DNA of 64,000 bases from Notospermus geniculatus (taxonomy: Eukaryota; Nemertea; Pilidiophora; Heteronemertea; Lineidae). The DNA lies in NCBI GenBank assembly GCA_002633025.1, contig NMRB01003130.1, positions 1-64,000 of the forward strand, given 5' to 3'. Positions 41,157-51,410 of the stretch are shown here, one piece after another (positions within the stretch are counted from its first letter, which is position 1; each line of letters begins with the position of its first letter). The notes beneath the pieces are model-generated. The model was not told where the DNA came from. It saw only the letters and a list, made by a program, of their open reading frames with translations, and searched no databases. The position numbers and the translations under genes are program-made.

Positions 41157-41418
41157 AGTTAGTCGGGCAACCACAGGCCATTAGCAATTGACTCAGTGAT
41201 AATTGAATTTCAGTGCCTCGTCCAACTTGACTGCGCTAGCAAATCAATCATGACATGTGCTGACGGAGTCAGACGAGGCGAGACGATCGATGGTATATTT
41301 TCATTGGCAAATTGTCTTTCCCACTTTGGCATCAACGTCGGTGGTTTTCCGCCTTTTCTGGACACTCACATCCGTTCAGTTTTCCTTAATTTGAAAGGAA
41401 ATATAATTCGAGACTGGT

Positions 41419-43580
41419 TTACGTAATGGGCAAAAATATATTTACCGCATCGTATTTCTTGTGTTTCCGATGTATCCAGCGGATGTTCCTGTTTTGGTCG
41501 AAATGGGTAGTTAATATATGTCTACTATCATCGTCACTCACTCCAAGCATTTCTAGCCGCAGCCGACTGATGACGTCATAGTTTTCATTCAAACTGGACG
41601 AACAAATTCCATGCATTTCAAAGCCGGAAAATCCAGCATATTTTCTTTCCCTCTTGTGCCTAAAACATACAACAAACACACCTAATGCTTCATTAATAAG
41701 GACGAAGTGTGTGAAGGTCTTTGGCATGAGAACCTCATACGGCCATATTGTAGGGCGTGCGTCTTGGATGCGAAGAACCAGGACAACATGCAAGCGATAT
41801 TTGATGAAGATGAGAACGGGGTATTTCGCCCTGTGGAACAAACTGAACCAGGGACGACCCGGGTTGTTTGATACGATTTTGATCGGTAGTTGAAACTGTA
41901 GAGTTATATTGTGCGAGAAAGCGTACACCATTTTACCATTTTGATGCTTCCGGTGGAGGTCGTAAAAGGTCAAGGACATTGCAGATCGCGCGGACACGAA
42001 ACAATAGAAAACAAATGTTAACATATCCAGCGTGTAAACGAGTCTGACTACACCAGTAAGACTAACTACTTTGCATTTCTCTTCAGGCGGAACAGGGAGC
42101 TTTGTTATCAGTTTCCCACGTGATAACCGGTACACCCATATTTCGGTGATGACAGCTACTCTGCGGGGCCTGCGGGGCTTCCTGACGAGAGTCAAGTAGA
42201 AGTTGTCAAGACACTGGATCGAAACGACCGCGATATCTTTAGGCATGCGATTAAAGTAGGAAAAATTATATAATACCCGATAAAGGTTATTTCGACGCGG
42301 AGTGTACACCAGAATTCTCGACCAAGGCACTGGCTGTTCTACGTATTCTACCGTAACAAATGGCTGGGCATAGTCTAAAAAAGAAACAGAAAGGGATCTT
42401 TCCGTTGATCTGATTGGTGGAATGAACGACATTCGATGACTTAATTTGTATTTGTAATCTTTCTTTACCTGAGAACATAATGAAAAGCAGGTTAACAAAG
42501 ACAGAGCGTAAAATATTGGAGAAATTGATAAAATATATCAATTCTGCGTCAATTTCTACAGCAGTCGTCCCGTCGAGGTTACTTTATCGGGAGCCGGCTG
42601 AAACCCAGTCCAGGAAGAGATTTCCCATAATATTCTTATATCACAAGATCGTAAACTTCAGCTGAAACCAAATGCTCTTTCATGCCTGGAGCCATCCGTG
42701 GAGAGCGTTTGAAATGCAGTAATGCGCCATCTGCGGGATTGAATGCGTAATGACGCGAAAACCAATCGTTGATACTTGGATAAAAGGTCGCCATTTTCTT
42801 TGTAAACTTTTTTCCCCGAGAATCTTTTTCAAGGAAACCGTCCTCGGGGTAAAAAATACGTCTCAATCCGATCGCAGTTAGCCTCGGTAGGCCTGCACAA
42901 AATAAGAACAACATATCGGAATATTTACTGAAAGTAAGTTGGACACGATGACGGCATTGCCTCACGAATTTCGTCTGCCGGTATTTCGTCGCCCGGTAAT
43001 TATCTATCAGAAAATACCCGATCACGTGCATTTTTTCACCAATGTAAACATCCTTGGTGATAACATTTGGCAGGCGCATCAAAGGGAAGACGATTCCATT
43101 AATGAGGACATATTGAATTCGACCAGTTTCGTTTGACAATTTTATATCATAAATTGTGGCACCGATGAAATGTTGACGGCAGACTACGACGACTTTCCCC
43201 TCATATCCTATGTTTATGTCGTAGTCTACTCCTCTAGAAATGCATTTATTTGTGTTTGGTATGATGATGTTCCCTTCAAATGTCCCCCTCTTGACGTCAT
43301 AAAGTAGGTAGGTTCTTTTCCGCCGGATAGAAAAATCAAACACCATGTAACCCATGCAAATAGATCGTAGACACCTTGCCGTTTCTTTATAAAACGAAGT
43401 CTTGTAATGAATTCCAAAATAAACCCTCTTATTAACATATACAACAACATTCTTACTGGGCGAGTCATGCGGCTCTTGCAACTCTATTATTCTCCCTGAA
43501 TGATCTGGGAACCAAATTCCATTGGGTGATATCAGTGGTGGTTGGAATGGGATAACCTTTCCAAGTCTATACTTAATCAT
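41419..43580 (-). CDS. Unrecognised two-exon gene, predicted 661 aa
   Basis: Two long minus-strand frames, 43580-42645 and 42468-41419, are joined in phase 0 by a 176-base intron: donor CTT|GTGATA, acceptor TTCTCAG|GTAAAG. Without splicing, the first stops two codons later. The ATG at 43580 opens MIKYRLGKVIPFQPPLISPN, and TAA follows NIFLPIT. The protein is rich in Lys, Arg, aromatic and beta-branched residues. Many blocks share a strand-turn-strand look with a short motif near their start: FDFSIRRKRTYLLYDVKRGT, IYDIKLSNETGRIQYVLIN, IWVYRLSRGKLITKLPVPP and TFYDLHRKHQNGKMVYAF. That suggests a beta-propeller of the F-box-associated kind, but no F-box, transmembrane helix or signal peptide is seen. 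I do not recognise any family. It is not part of the adjacent Polinton, whose genes read the other way and are more AT-rich. Confidence 0.72.
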
Positions 43581-43998
43581 GGCTGGGTCCTTGGAGAATC
43601 ATTTAGACAACGTGTCAAGTATTAGGGAAATGAAGGGATCCAGATATATGGAAGATTTGTCCCTTTTTCATAAGGCAATTATTCACTTGAAATTTAGACA
43701 TTGGAATAACAATTCACTCACGCAAAACAAGACGCGCTTGGTAGTTTTTTGTTCCAATTCGCTTCATTTTTCCCTACTTTCCCAGATACTAATTTCACTT
43801 GAAAAAAATGGATCAATAAATTACCACTAAGTGAAATTCTCCCATTGGGAGAAAATTTTGGTGAAAAAACCTTTTTTGTTCAGAATTTTGTGCTGAGTCA
43901 CATGGTGCAATTAGTTTTTGTGTTCGAAGCTTCTAAGTACCATTTTTTGGCAGTTTTTGTTTGGCCCCAAATTCAAATTTCCCGCCATTTTTTACCTC

Positions 43999-44105
43999 AT
44001 TACTACAGCGCCATCTCTTGGTGAATGCTGGAACTAAACATCAACAGTGCTGCCATCTCTTGGTTACTTTGAGAATTAAACATCAAAAGTGCTGCCATCT
44101 CGTGG
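43999..44105. repeat. Three direct repeats with GCCATCTCTTGG cores
   Basis: AGCGCCATCTCTTGGTGAAT (44010), TGCTGCCATCTCTTGGTTAC (44049) and TGCTGCCATCTCGTGGCGAT (44090) recur about every 40 bases with AACTAAACATCAA between. They lie directly upstream of the Polinton ATPase start and could be regulatory or part of the element. Confidence 0.75.
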
Positions 44106-44487
44106 CGATTTTTGGAACTAAATTTATCTAACTAAATGGCAGCTGATCTCAATAACATGTTCTTGTTTGAGCCACATAACGCGATCATTTCTGGTGTCAC
44201 TAATTCAGGGAAAACATACTTCATCTTGGATATGGTTGAGACAATTTATAAAGACTTTTTTTGAAAATATTACCTTGTTTTGTCCAACATTTGACTTTAA
44301 TCAGACATATAATCGGCAATGGCTCTTCAAAGATACAAATTTCATTGTCTTCGATCCAGCATTGGTGAAATCAAATCTAAACGCAGTTCTATGGTGTTGT
44401 ATTGAGATTTTTAAAGGTACAAACACTCTCTTTATAATCGGTGATTGCGCGAACCTCCAAGATAGTAAACGGAAAGCAACAGAGATA

Positions 44488-45626
44488 CAGTAGTTCCCCG
44501 TATACCCCGCCGTGACCAAAACCCGATCAGAAAATTTTCTAAGTTCAACGATGATGTCAATTCATACCCGAACAATAGCCATGATCACCAGGCCTACTGG
44601 ACGCACTGATGTATTACTTGTGGTAAACCGAGGGGCACGCTTAGGGTTGGTTCATACTCCGTCCGGATTTTACGACGACTATGATCAGTTTCAGTGATTG
44701 TGTGTGCACATTCACGCCTTGGAAACCTGCGGTCAGTTTCATGCGTTACTCCCAGAGCGGGCGGATTGCGGTCGATTATGGCTGCCTTTACATTGTCACA
44801 TCATCTTGTTGGTTCTCGAGACTGAACGATTTTGTGCATGAGCATGACCAAATTGTCCCATGCATTGGCATGTCAGAGTTGCTGTCCGAAGGGAATTTTT
44901 ACTGGACTCAAAGGGCCGATTTCACAAAGGGCGTTTAAGGCTTGGACGCGTGTAATTTCACTAAATGCACGCACTTCCACCACGCATTTGACGAAGTTAC
45001 ACCCTTTGTGGAATCGGCCCAAAGTGTCCAAGGTCAGGGCCTCAGCAGTGCAAATGGGGCAGGGGGCTGTGAAGTGATGTAGACTCCATTCAACCACACT
45101 GAAGTCGACGATACACTAGAACCAACAGGGGTGTGGCTAGGGACAGAGGGGGCAAATCCCTCAGGCGGTTAAGAAATGTGTGTTTTTCATGAGTTTTTTG
45201 GGGGGCCAAAATTGGCGAAAGAGTAGTGTTACCCGACCATAAAGCTAGCTACGCCCCTGACTAAAGAAAGCGTATCCCCAAACCAAACATCACAACCCTC
45301 ATAAACGTCATCGTGCAAATCATCGGTTACAACAGTTTTGTACAGGGTCTGTAGGCCTAGCTGGTATACAAAAAGCAGATTGTTACATCATCATTACGAG
45401 GAGTCTCCCAAAATAATAACGTTACGTCTTCAGACGTGGTCGTCTGAAAAGAGAATGCATAATCGAGCTTGCGGGAAACCGCAAAACGCGTTTTCGACCG
45501 CTGATCAATGAAGGTTAACGCCATGCCTCTTATCCCTATTATTGGGTATGAATTGACATCGTCGTTGGACTTAGAAATTTTTCTGATCGGGTTTTGGGTC
45601 ACGGCGGGGTATACGGGGAACTACTG
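44488..45626. mobile_element. TA-flanked non-autonomous TIR transposon (Tc1/mariner-like)
   Basis: It begins CAGTAGTTCCCCGTATACCC and ends in the reverse complement GGGTATACGGGGAACTACTG. The inverted repeats run over about 100 bases, including CAAAACCCGATCAGAAA and its partner. It is flanked by TA on both sides (44486-44487, 45627-45628), the target duplication of Tc1/mariner and related elements, and the CAGT terminus fits. No transposase is encoded. Without the 1139-base insert and one TA, the flanks give a continuous ATPase frame. Confidence 0.88.
44913..45020. repeat. Small foldback nested inside the TIR transposon
   Basis: GGGCCGATTTCACAAAGGG at 44913 pairs with CCCTTTGTGGAATCGGCCC ending at 45020, and GTGTAATTTC / GAAGTTACAC pair inside. 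This gives a third nesting level within the Polinton. Confidence 0.85.
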
Positions 45627-45897
45627 TATGTAATTTAGGATTTTCCGGTAGACATTTTGGTATTTCAACTTGGGTATTGATTCAGAAGTATAATTCAATT
45701 GTTAAGGACTTTAGAGAGAATATCAGATTACTGGTGCTTTTCTTTAACAAAGACGAGAATGCGATGAAGCAAGCATTAGAAGAAAATGCTATTATACCTA
45801 AAGAGGTCAGAAATGAGGTGATAAAGGAATTAAAGGATAACAGAAGTGCAAAACTGGTTCTAAGACTACAATTTCCACATAACTTTTTGTTAATTAA

Positions 45898-46500
45898 ATG
45901 ATGATGAGCAATCAAACTATAAGCAATCAAACTATGGGTAATCAAATTCCTGATCTGCAAATGGTTGATAATGTAATGCAAGAATTGGGTATTGTTCCAA
46001 CTGGAAATCAACAAGGTTCAACAGCTAGTCAGATCTTGTCAGAACAAGGCAAACAAGCTAAAGGTGATTTAGAGGTTTTAGTTGCAACTGGTAAGTCAAA
46101 GGAGTTCACTGGCAAGCAACTAACTTTTAACGACGTTGACAACTTGTCTGAAAAAGACTTAATAAAATATCACAGGATTTATCAGAGTACACTATCAGCT
46201 AGAGTTTTTGATACTTTTGGTAAAATTGTAATCAAGTCTTATTCTAAATTAGCAACTTGCCTTCTACCTGTTAGTGATGAAAATAAGCTTTATGAAGACT
46301 TAAGAAATGACTACATTATAAACAGCGAACTAGATAAATGGACTGGATGGCTAACTTTGAAAATGGGAGGTTTAATGGGTGTTGCTTCAACAAGTTTAAT
46401 TACGTTTGGAAACTGTGTTAGTGGTACTAATCATAGAAATTCAACAGATATAAATGGAGAACCCAACGCAGCCAGAATCGAATCAATTGAACCAAGTTAA
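45898..46500 (+). CDS. Polinton conserved protein, 200 aa, unknown role
   Basis: An intact frame from ATG 45898 to TAA 46500. The N-terminus is Asn/Gln/Met-rich (MMMSNQTISNQTMGNQ). The central part is predicted helical (DVDNLSEKDLIKYHRIYQST) and is followed by SYSKLATCLLPVSDENK. A weakly hydrophobic Gly-rich stretch (LTLKMGGLMGVASTSLITFG) near the C-terminus might contact a membrane or capsid. Position directly after the ATPase, with overlapping stop and start, suggests a structural or packaging accessory. I cannot name the family. Confidence 0.7.
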   Translation: MMMSNQTISNQTMGNQIPDLQMVDNVMQELGIVPTGNQQGSTASQILSEQGKQAKGDLEVLVATGKSKEFTGKQLTFNDVDNLSEKDLIKYHRIYQSTLSARVFDTFGKIVIKSYSKLATCLLPVSDENKLYEDLRNDYIINSELDKWTGWLTLKMGGLMGVASTSLITFGNCVSGTNHRNSTDINGEPNAARIESIEPS

Positions 46501-46935
46501 TTTACCATCTAAAAATGATAACACTCAAACTGTCACAGTTACTCCCCCAAGAAAGGCTAGATCACCAAAGCAAATAGCATGGAGTAAAGAATTAGGGAAA
46601 AGATCTCAAGAATTTAAAAAAAAAAACAAGCTTCATTAAACAACAATAAAATCAGGGAGGAAGCAGCTGAAACTGAAACTGAACCTGAAGAAACCGAACC
46701 CGGAGCAGTCGAACCCCAACATCCGCAGAATGGATATAACTGGTTAGTGGTTCCAACAGTTTTACTTATTGGCGGGGTAATAGTTTGGTGTAAATGGGGG
46801 AAATATATGTGCTTCCAAACCTTTAAGTGTTTACCATCAGTACCTGTGAAGTCAATACCCGAGAGACCAAACAAAGAAGTTGCGGCTCAAACTAAACCAA
46901 AAGTCAATACTAACAAAATTGCTTTTATGGAATAA
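46454..46935 (+). pseudogene. Polinton small basic protein with one membrane helix (frameshifted)
   Basis: The first part (46454-46639) starts inside the end of the preceding frame and contains RKARSPKQIAWSKELGKRSQ, a motif seen in small core or membrane proteins of Polintons. A run of about 10 As at 46616-46625 changes the frame. The second part, ending at TAA 46935, has an acidic repeat (ETETEPEETEPG), then a hydrophobic helix (WLVVPTVLLIGGVIVW) and a cysteine-containing tail. The role is probably virion core or membrane association. This is inference from composition. Confidence 0.6.
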
Positions 46936-46943
46936 ATAAATAG

Positions 46944-47084
46944 ATGGAAGTTTACTGTGTTAAATGTAGGAAATTCACGGCAAATAAGGGCAAAGAAACT
47001 ATTCATAAAGTATCTGGGGGTAAGAAATACTTATTAGTGAAATGTGCTAAATGCGGTAATAAAAAAGCAAAGTTTATTAAGTAA
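46944..47084 (+). CDS. 46-aa zinc-ribbon micro-protein (DUF5679-like)
   Basis: ATG 46944 to TAA 47084. Two CxxC pairs (VYCVKCRKF and LVKCAKCGNK) about 25 residues apart form a four-cysteine zinc ribbon with a basic tail. Tiny ribbons of this form occur in large DNA viruses, phages and adenovirus-like elements, usually of unknown function. It is intact here, between the membrane protein and the integrase, separated by 8 and 10 bases. Confidence 0.75.
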   Translation: MEVYCVKCRKFTANKGKETIHKVSGGKKYLLVKCAKCGNKKAKFIK

Positions 47085-47094
47085 ATAAATAATC

Positions 47095-48179
47095 ATGGAT
47101 CATGAGCAATATCTTAGAGATTTGTATTACAACCCTGAAAGTTCAGTTGCTTATACAAATATCTCTCAATTATGGAAGAAAGTAAAGTCTGATGGGAAAC
47201 TTATTAAGTATAAAGAATTAAAGGAGTTTCTTGAGGATTTGCCAACTTATCAATTACATAAATCTTTCAGTAAAAAATTCCTATACAGAAAAACAATGGT
47301 TTCTTATGCTGATCAACAATGGCAAGTAGATTTGGTTGATATGCAGAGGTGGTCTGAAAAAGGTTATAAATATATCTTAACAGTTATAGACGTATTTAGC
47401 AGATATGCTTGGGCTTTACCTTTAAAAAGTAAGAGAGGCGAAGAAGTCAAAGATTTATTTGTAAATATTTTCAAAGACGCGAAACCTGGAAAAATACAAT
47501 TTGATGATGGTAAAGAATTTTACAACAAACACTTAAAAGACTTATTAGAGAAAAATAACATAGAATGGTTTTCATCATTTTCAGATAAAAAAGCTGCAGC
47601 AGTTGAAAGGTTCAATAGAACTTTAAAAACAAGAATGTGGAAATATTTTACAGCAAAAGAAACTGATAAGTGGCTGGATATATTACCAGATATTTAGTAA
47701 AAGGTTATAATAATACATTTCACTCTTCAATTGGAATGAAACCAGTAGAAGCGAGAGAGGAAGAAAATGAAGGTGCAGTTTGGTTCAATTTATATGGCGC
47801 ATTTTTACAACAGGAATTTGGTGATCCTAAATTTAAAATTGGAGATAGTGTAAGAATAACAAAATATAAAACAATATTTGCTAAAGGCTATCTACCAAAT
47901 TTTACTGAAGAAGTATTTACAATCAAACAGATTATTTTTACTAAGCCAATTTTTATTGTTTATCAACTTGAAGATTACCAGAATGAAATCATTGATGGTT
48001 ATTTTTATGAAGAAGAATTGAGCTATGTTCCAAAACCAGAACAATTGGAATACAAGATTGAGAAAATTCTCAGGTATAAGACAGTTAAAGGAAAAAAGTA
48101 CGGGTTAGTAAAGTGGAAAGGTTACAGTGATAAATTTAATGAATGGTTACCAATTTCAGATATAAAATCCATCAACTGA
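47095..48179 (+). pseudogene. Polinton integrase with C-terminal chromodomain (one frameshift)
   Basis: Retroviral-type DDE integrase. The first frame (47095-47697) holds the catalytic core: QWQVDLVDMQRW (first Asp), IQFDDGKEFYNK (second Asp) and AAAVERFNRTLK (Glu). A one-base shift near 47690 puts the rest in another frame to 48179, with YNNTFHSSIGMKPVEA, then an SH3-like segment and a chromodomain (YKIEKILRYKTVKGKKYGL, VKWKGYSDKFNEWLP). Chromodomain integrases target Polinton insertion to chromatin. All three catalytic acidic residues survive, so the frameshift is probably the only damage. Confidence 0.88.
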
Positions 48180-48198
48180 AAAAAAATTTATGTAATAA

Positions 48199-49530
48199 AT
48201 GGAGCTCAAAAGCTTAAAAGAAAAAGACATACAAAAGAGAGGAAGATTTGATCTGGGAAATTTAAAACTACCACCTGGGTTCAGTAAAGATGAACTAGAT
48301 GAAATACTTCCAAGTAGACAAAAGAGAGAAAGAATTGATCTGGGAAATTTAAAACTACTACCTGGGTTCAGTAAAGACGAACTAGATGAAATATTGCATT
48401 TAGCCCCCAAAAATATACCTAAAAGTCGCGATATAACAAATATTCCAGAATTGAGCGCTATGCCTGTTAAGTCAGAAAAAGTGCATTGTGAAGTGTGTGA
48501 TGTAGATATTACGTACACAAACTTTGCACGTCATAATAGAACTAAAAAACATCTTCAAAACTGGACTACTTGATCAACAAGGAAAGGAATTTCACTTTAG
48601 ACAAGAAAATACAGAATATTGTGAGTATTGTAAAAAGCTAATAAAAAAACAAAACTGGGTAACCATCTAAAAACAAAGACGCATAAAAATAATGTTCAAA
48701 GTCATATTAATCTTTATACACCAAAAATTCGAAGAGGTATTCTAAAAGACCAAACAAGGCAAGAAACTAAAAGATTACTTGATGAAATGCCAAAATATTT
48801 CACAGAAGCAGAATTGAAACCTTCACCGCGGAAGACAGGCTCATCAAAAATGTCAAACCTAACACGTTTGGAGTTTGAAGAACCTATAACCAAGCTTAAC
48901 CTTATCAAACAATTTGGAAGGGAAGGAAATTATGTATCAATGCAATTAAGATATGATAAAGAGGCAGTAGATGTAAAAGAATACCAAGATAAGTTTAGTG
49001 ATGTTATAACAAACATTAAAAACAAGCGTTTTAAAATAAGTTTGTCATGTAAGGTGCAATTTTTGAAACAAGGAAACATAGTTATTCATAATATTCAGTC
49101 ACCTTATGAAGTAACTATTTCTCAACAGCAAGGAATAGAAATCTTAGATAAATCTCTTAATTATATAAAGACGCAAATTGATGAAAGATATTTTAAAGGA
49201 AGCGGTTTAACGTTAAACAAATTACTTTTTATGGATATTTGGATTGCTGGGATGAAAGAAATAAAAGGCGGGCATTTCATTCAATTACCTTTTAAAACTA
49301 ATGCTGTGATAAATGTAAAAACTAATGATGAGAAATGTTTTTTATGGGCTTTATTAGCAGCTAAATATCCCCCTAAAAATAATGTAAGTAATATATATTC
49401 TTATAAAAAGTATGAGAGTAAAATTAAGATTGATAACTTTCCAGTTGTGATAAAAGATATACAAAAAAAAACTAAAAAAAAAAATAAAAAAAAAATTTTT
49501 TTTTTGAAAAAGGGCAGGGCGTTTTTGAGG
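48199..49530 (+). pseudogene. Polinton protein-primed DNA polymerase B, N-terminal fragment
   Basis: The first frame (48199-48573) has two tandem copies of a roughly 30-residue unit (FDLGNLKLPPGFSKDELDEI and IDLGNLKLLPGFSKDELDEI) and a C2H2 finger (CEVCDVDITYTNFARH). Frameshifts between about 48570 and 48670 interrupt a second finger-like segment (YCEYCKK). The last frame includes FTEAELKPSPRK, SYEVTISQQQ-type beta regions and the conserved KCFLWALLAAKYPPKNNVS block that precedes the exonuclease domain in Polinton polymerases. It is cut off after about 49460 in A-rich DNA. Exonuclease and polymerase motifs (DxDSLY etc.) are absent. Confidence 0.82.
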
Positions 49531-49600
49531 GCATAAAAAGGGCAGCAGGGCGCCCCCTGGAGAGGCAGGGCGCCGCGCCCTGCTGAAACGCTTTAGCTGA
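49480..49600. repeat. A-rich and GGGCAGGGCG low-complexity boundary
   Basis: Runs of A and T, then GAAAAAGGGCAGGGCG, AAAAAGGGCAGCAGGGCGCC and a palindromic GGCAGGGCGCCGCGCCCTGC. This marks where the Polinton polymerase is truncated. Confidence 0.7.
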
Positions 49601-49954
49601 AACACTATGAAAGTAAGTCGAGAGTGTCAGGTAGATTTACCGTTACCAGTTACTCATTTTTGACACGAGAATTGTCAAGCAGAAGCATTCAATGGTAACT
49701 CCTCAGAGGAATGACTGTTATGCTGCAGGTAGGCCTATCACTGCCTTGCATTTGCAAAGTGGATTCTTCAACTCGGCTCGCATAGCTGAGACCTGGACAT
49801 AATTATGTTGGCCCACCAAAGGGAGAAGTCCTGCAAGGGTCAATCAAAGGCATTTCAAATTATCATGGTTTTAGTGTTGTACATGTACATGGCAATGTTT
49901 CTGCACCTGTTATCTACTTTAGCCCAGCCCCCTTACTGAGGCTGATAGCCAGTG

Positions 49955-50255
49955 CGACAGGAATCAGCGTCCTAGGAATGCAGATCCTCCAAACAATAGC
50001 CCACTTGTAAGGGTCATGGTCTCTCCAGTGTTTCCGCCAGAGGGTACGCAGGGTACGCAGTGAGTACCCTCAAAGGAACAGAAAAGGGCCATTTTCTTTA
50101 ATTTCATGGGGTTTTTTGCTGATTTTGAAGAGCTGCATACCCTCAAAAATATTTCTGGCAGAAACCCTGCTCTCTAGCCATGCATACTCGCTGAACAGTA
50201 AGACCGGACTTAGATTCCAGGGGGACTTGGATTCCTTTCACACCTGATCTTTTGT
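49955..50255. repeat. Dispersed element, second copy, with nested insertion
   Basis: The flanking parts (GACAGGAATCAGCGTCCTAG ... AGACCGGACTTAGATTCCAG ... TTCACACCTGATC) match 39984-40160 inverted. The middle, about 50030-50170, is a foreign short element with paired ends (TTTCCGCCAGAGGGTA and TTTCTGGCAGAAA near 50150). Confidence 0.7.
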
Positions 50256-51410
50256 CAGCTTTTCAAGTTTTCAGGTACCTGGTATCTCTATGCATGATAG
50301 ATAGAAATTGTGAATTGATCATATCTTTGGTCGATATCATTTCCCTCTGGCAGCAGGTTTATCATGTTGAAAAGCTATTAAAAGTATGATGTAGGCCTCG
50401 TGCTCATGTAACAGAATTGTATTCTATTGCTTGCTCAATAGCAACAGCTGCGAGGTATTTGCTCAGTTGTATCAATCCTGTTCCAATAAAATGTTTACAT
50501 CCTCTTTTGAGATAATGCAGGATTGTGCCATTGTGGCAATTTGAATAGAATTTGTTGCTGATGTGAATGAAGTTGTGTTTCTTCTGCTCTGAGTCAGCAT
50601 CTACATGTACATGGCATCTATCTATGTTGTCCAAATCCACGAGGATTTTAAAGTTTATACATTGCAGGAGCCAATTTCAAGCCAAGAGATGTTTTGTCAC
50701 GACCTCTCTCCCCCTCCCTGTAATTTCATCCCAGCTACATGTAACTTCATTTACCAACTCTTGCCAATCTTCTCCAGGGCTCGAAAAGTAGCTGTTTTCG
50801 TCGCCATTGGCTACAGGATTTTCCCATTTGGCTATAAAGGATTTTGTCAACTTCGCCAATTGGCTACAAAAATTCCTTGATATTTCACCATTTTAATCGC
50901 CATAATCCTTTAAAATCTTTCCATTGGCAGTATCTCAATCATAGATATTTGGCTATGAAAATTTGTAGACATTTAGCCAAACGGCTACCTTTGAACGGCT
51001 GAACTTTTTGAGCACTGTTCTCCAACAGCATGAACAGTCCTCCGACCGAGTTGTTGACAATGCCACCTTGTGTCTTGTTAGAAAATATGAAAGTGTTACC
51101 ATGCCAACCCAATGAATCTGTCGTGTAGGATCTTGTGCTAATTAGGGTTTCTTGTCACAGTATTGCCTAATGCTATCTTGTCTGTATGTAATGCTGAGGT
51201 CACCTGACAGTATTCAATTCAAGGTGTTGACATTGCGGGAGGTGACGTTCAGCTCTGGGAAATCAAGAAAACAGTTTTTCAGGCGGTGTGAAGTATCATT
51301 TCTTTTGGAGTCTTTTTTGTGATTGCTGTGATTTCTTCGATTGAAAGTATTGACTTGACTTGACCTCTGATTGACTCTGAATCTGTCGACTCTCTTGTTG
51401 TCCGTCCATC

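Larger units (their letters stand above)
44136..45901 (+). pseudogene. Polinton packaging ATPase (A32-like), broken twice
   Basis: Member of the FtsK/HerA-type genome-packaging ATPases of Polintons and related DNA viruses. ATG 44136 opens MAADLNNMFLFEPHNA, and the Walker A motif GVTNSGKT follows. A run of seven Ts at about 44257-44263 shifts the frame. The next part (ENITLFCPTFDFNQTY, TLFIIGDCAN as the Walker B region) lies one frame away. A TA-flanked transposon (44488-45626) then splits the gene. The C-terminal part resumes at 45629 with GFSGRHFGISTWVL and ends at TGA 45901. The stop overlaps the start of the next frame as ATGA. Confidence 0.88.
44136..49530 (+). mobile_element. Truncated Polinton/Maverick self-synthesising transposon
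   Basis: A block of AT-rich, tightly packed plus-strand genes with the Polinton set: packaging ATPase, two small conserved frames, a zinc-ribbon micro-protein, chromodomain integrase and the N-terminal region of protein-primed DNA polymerase B. Neighbouring frames overlap (ATGA at 45898-45901; 47 bases at 46454-46500). Capsid and protease genes, the catalytic part of the polymerase and both terminal inverted repeats are absent. Frameshifts in the ATPase, small membrane protein, integrase and polymerase leader, plus a transposon insertion, mean it is an inactive relic. The right end fades into A/T runs and GGGCAGGGCG repeats at about 49480-49590. Confidence 0.9.
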
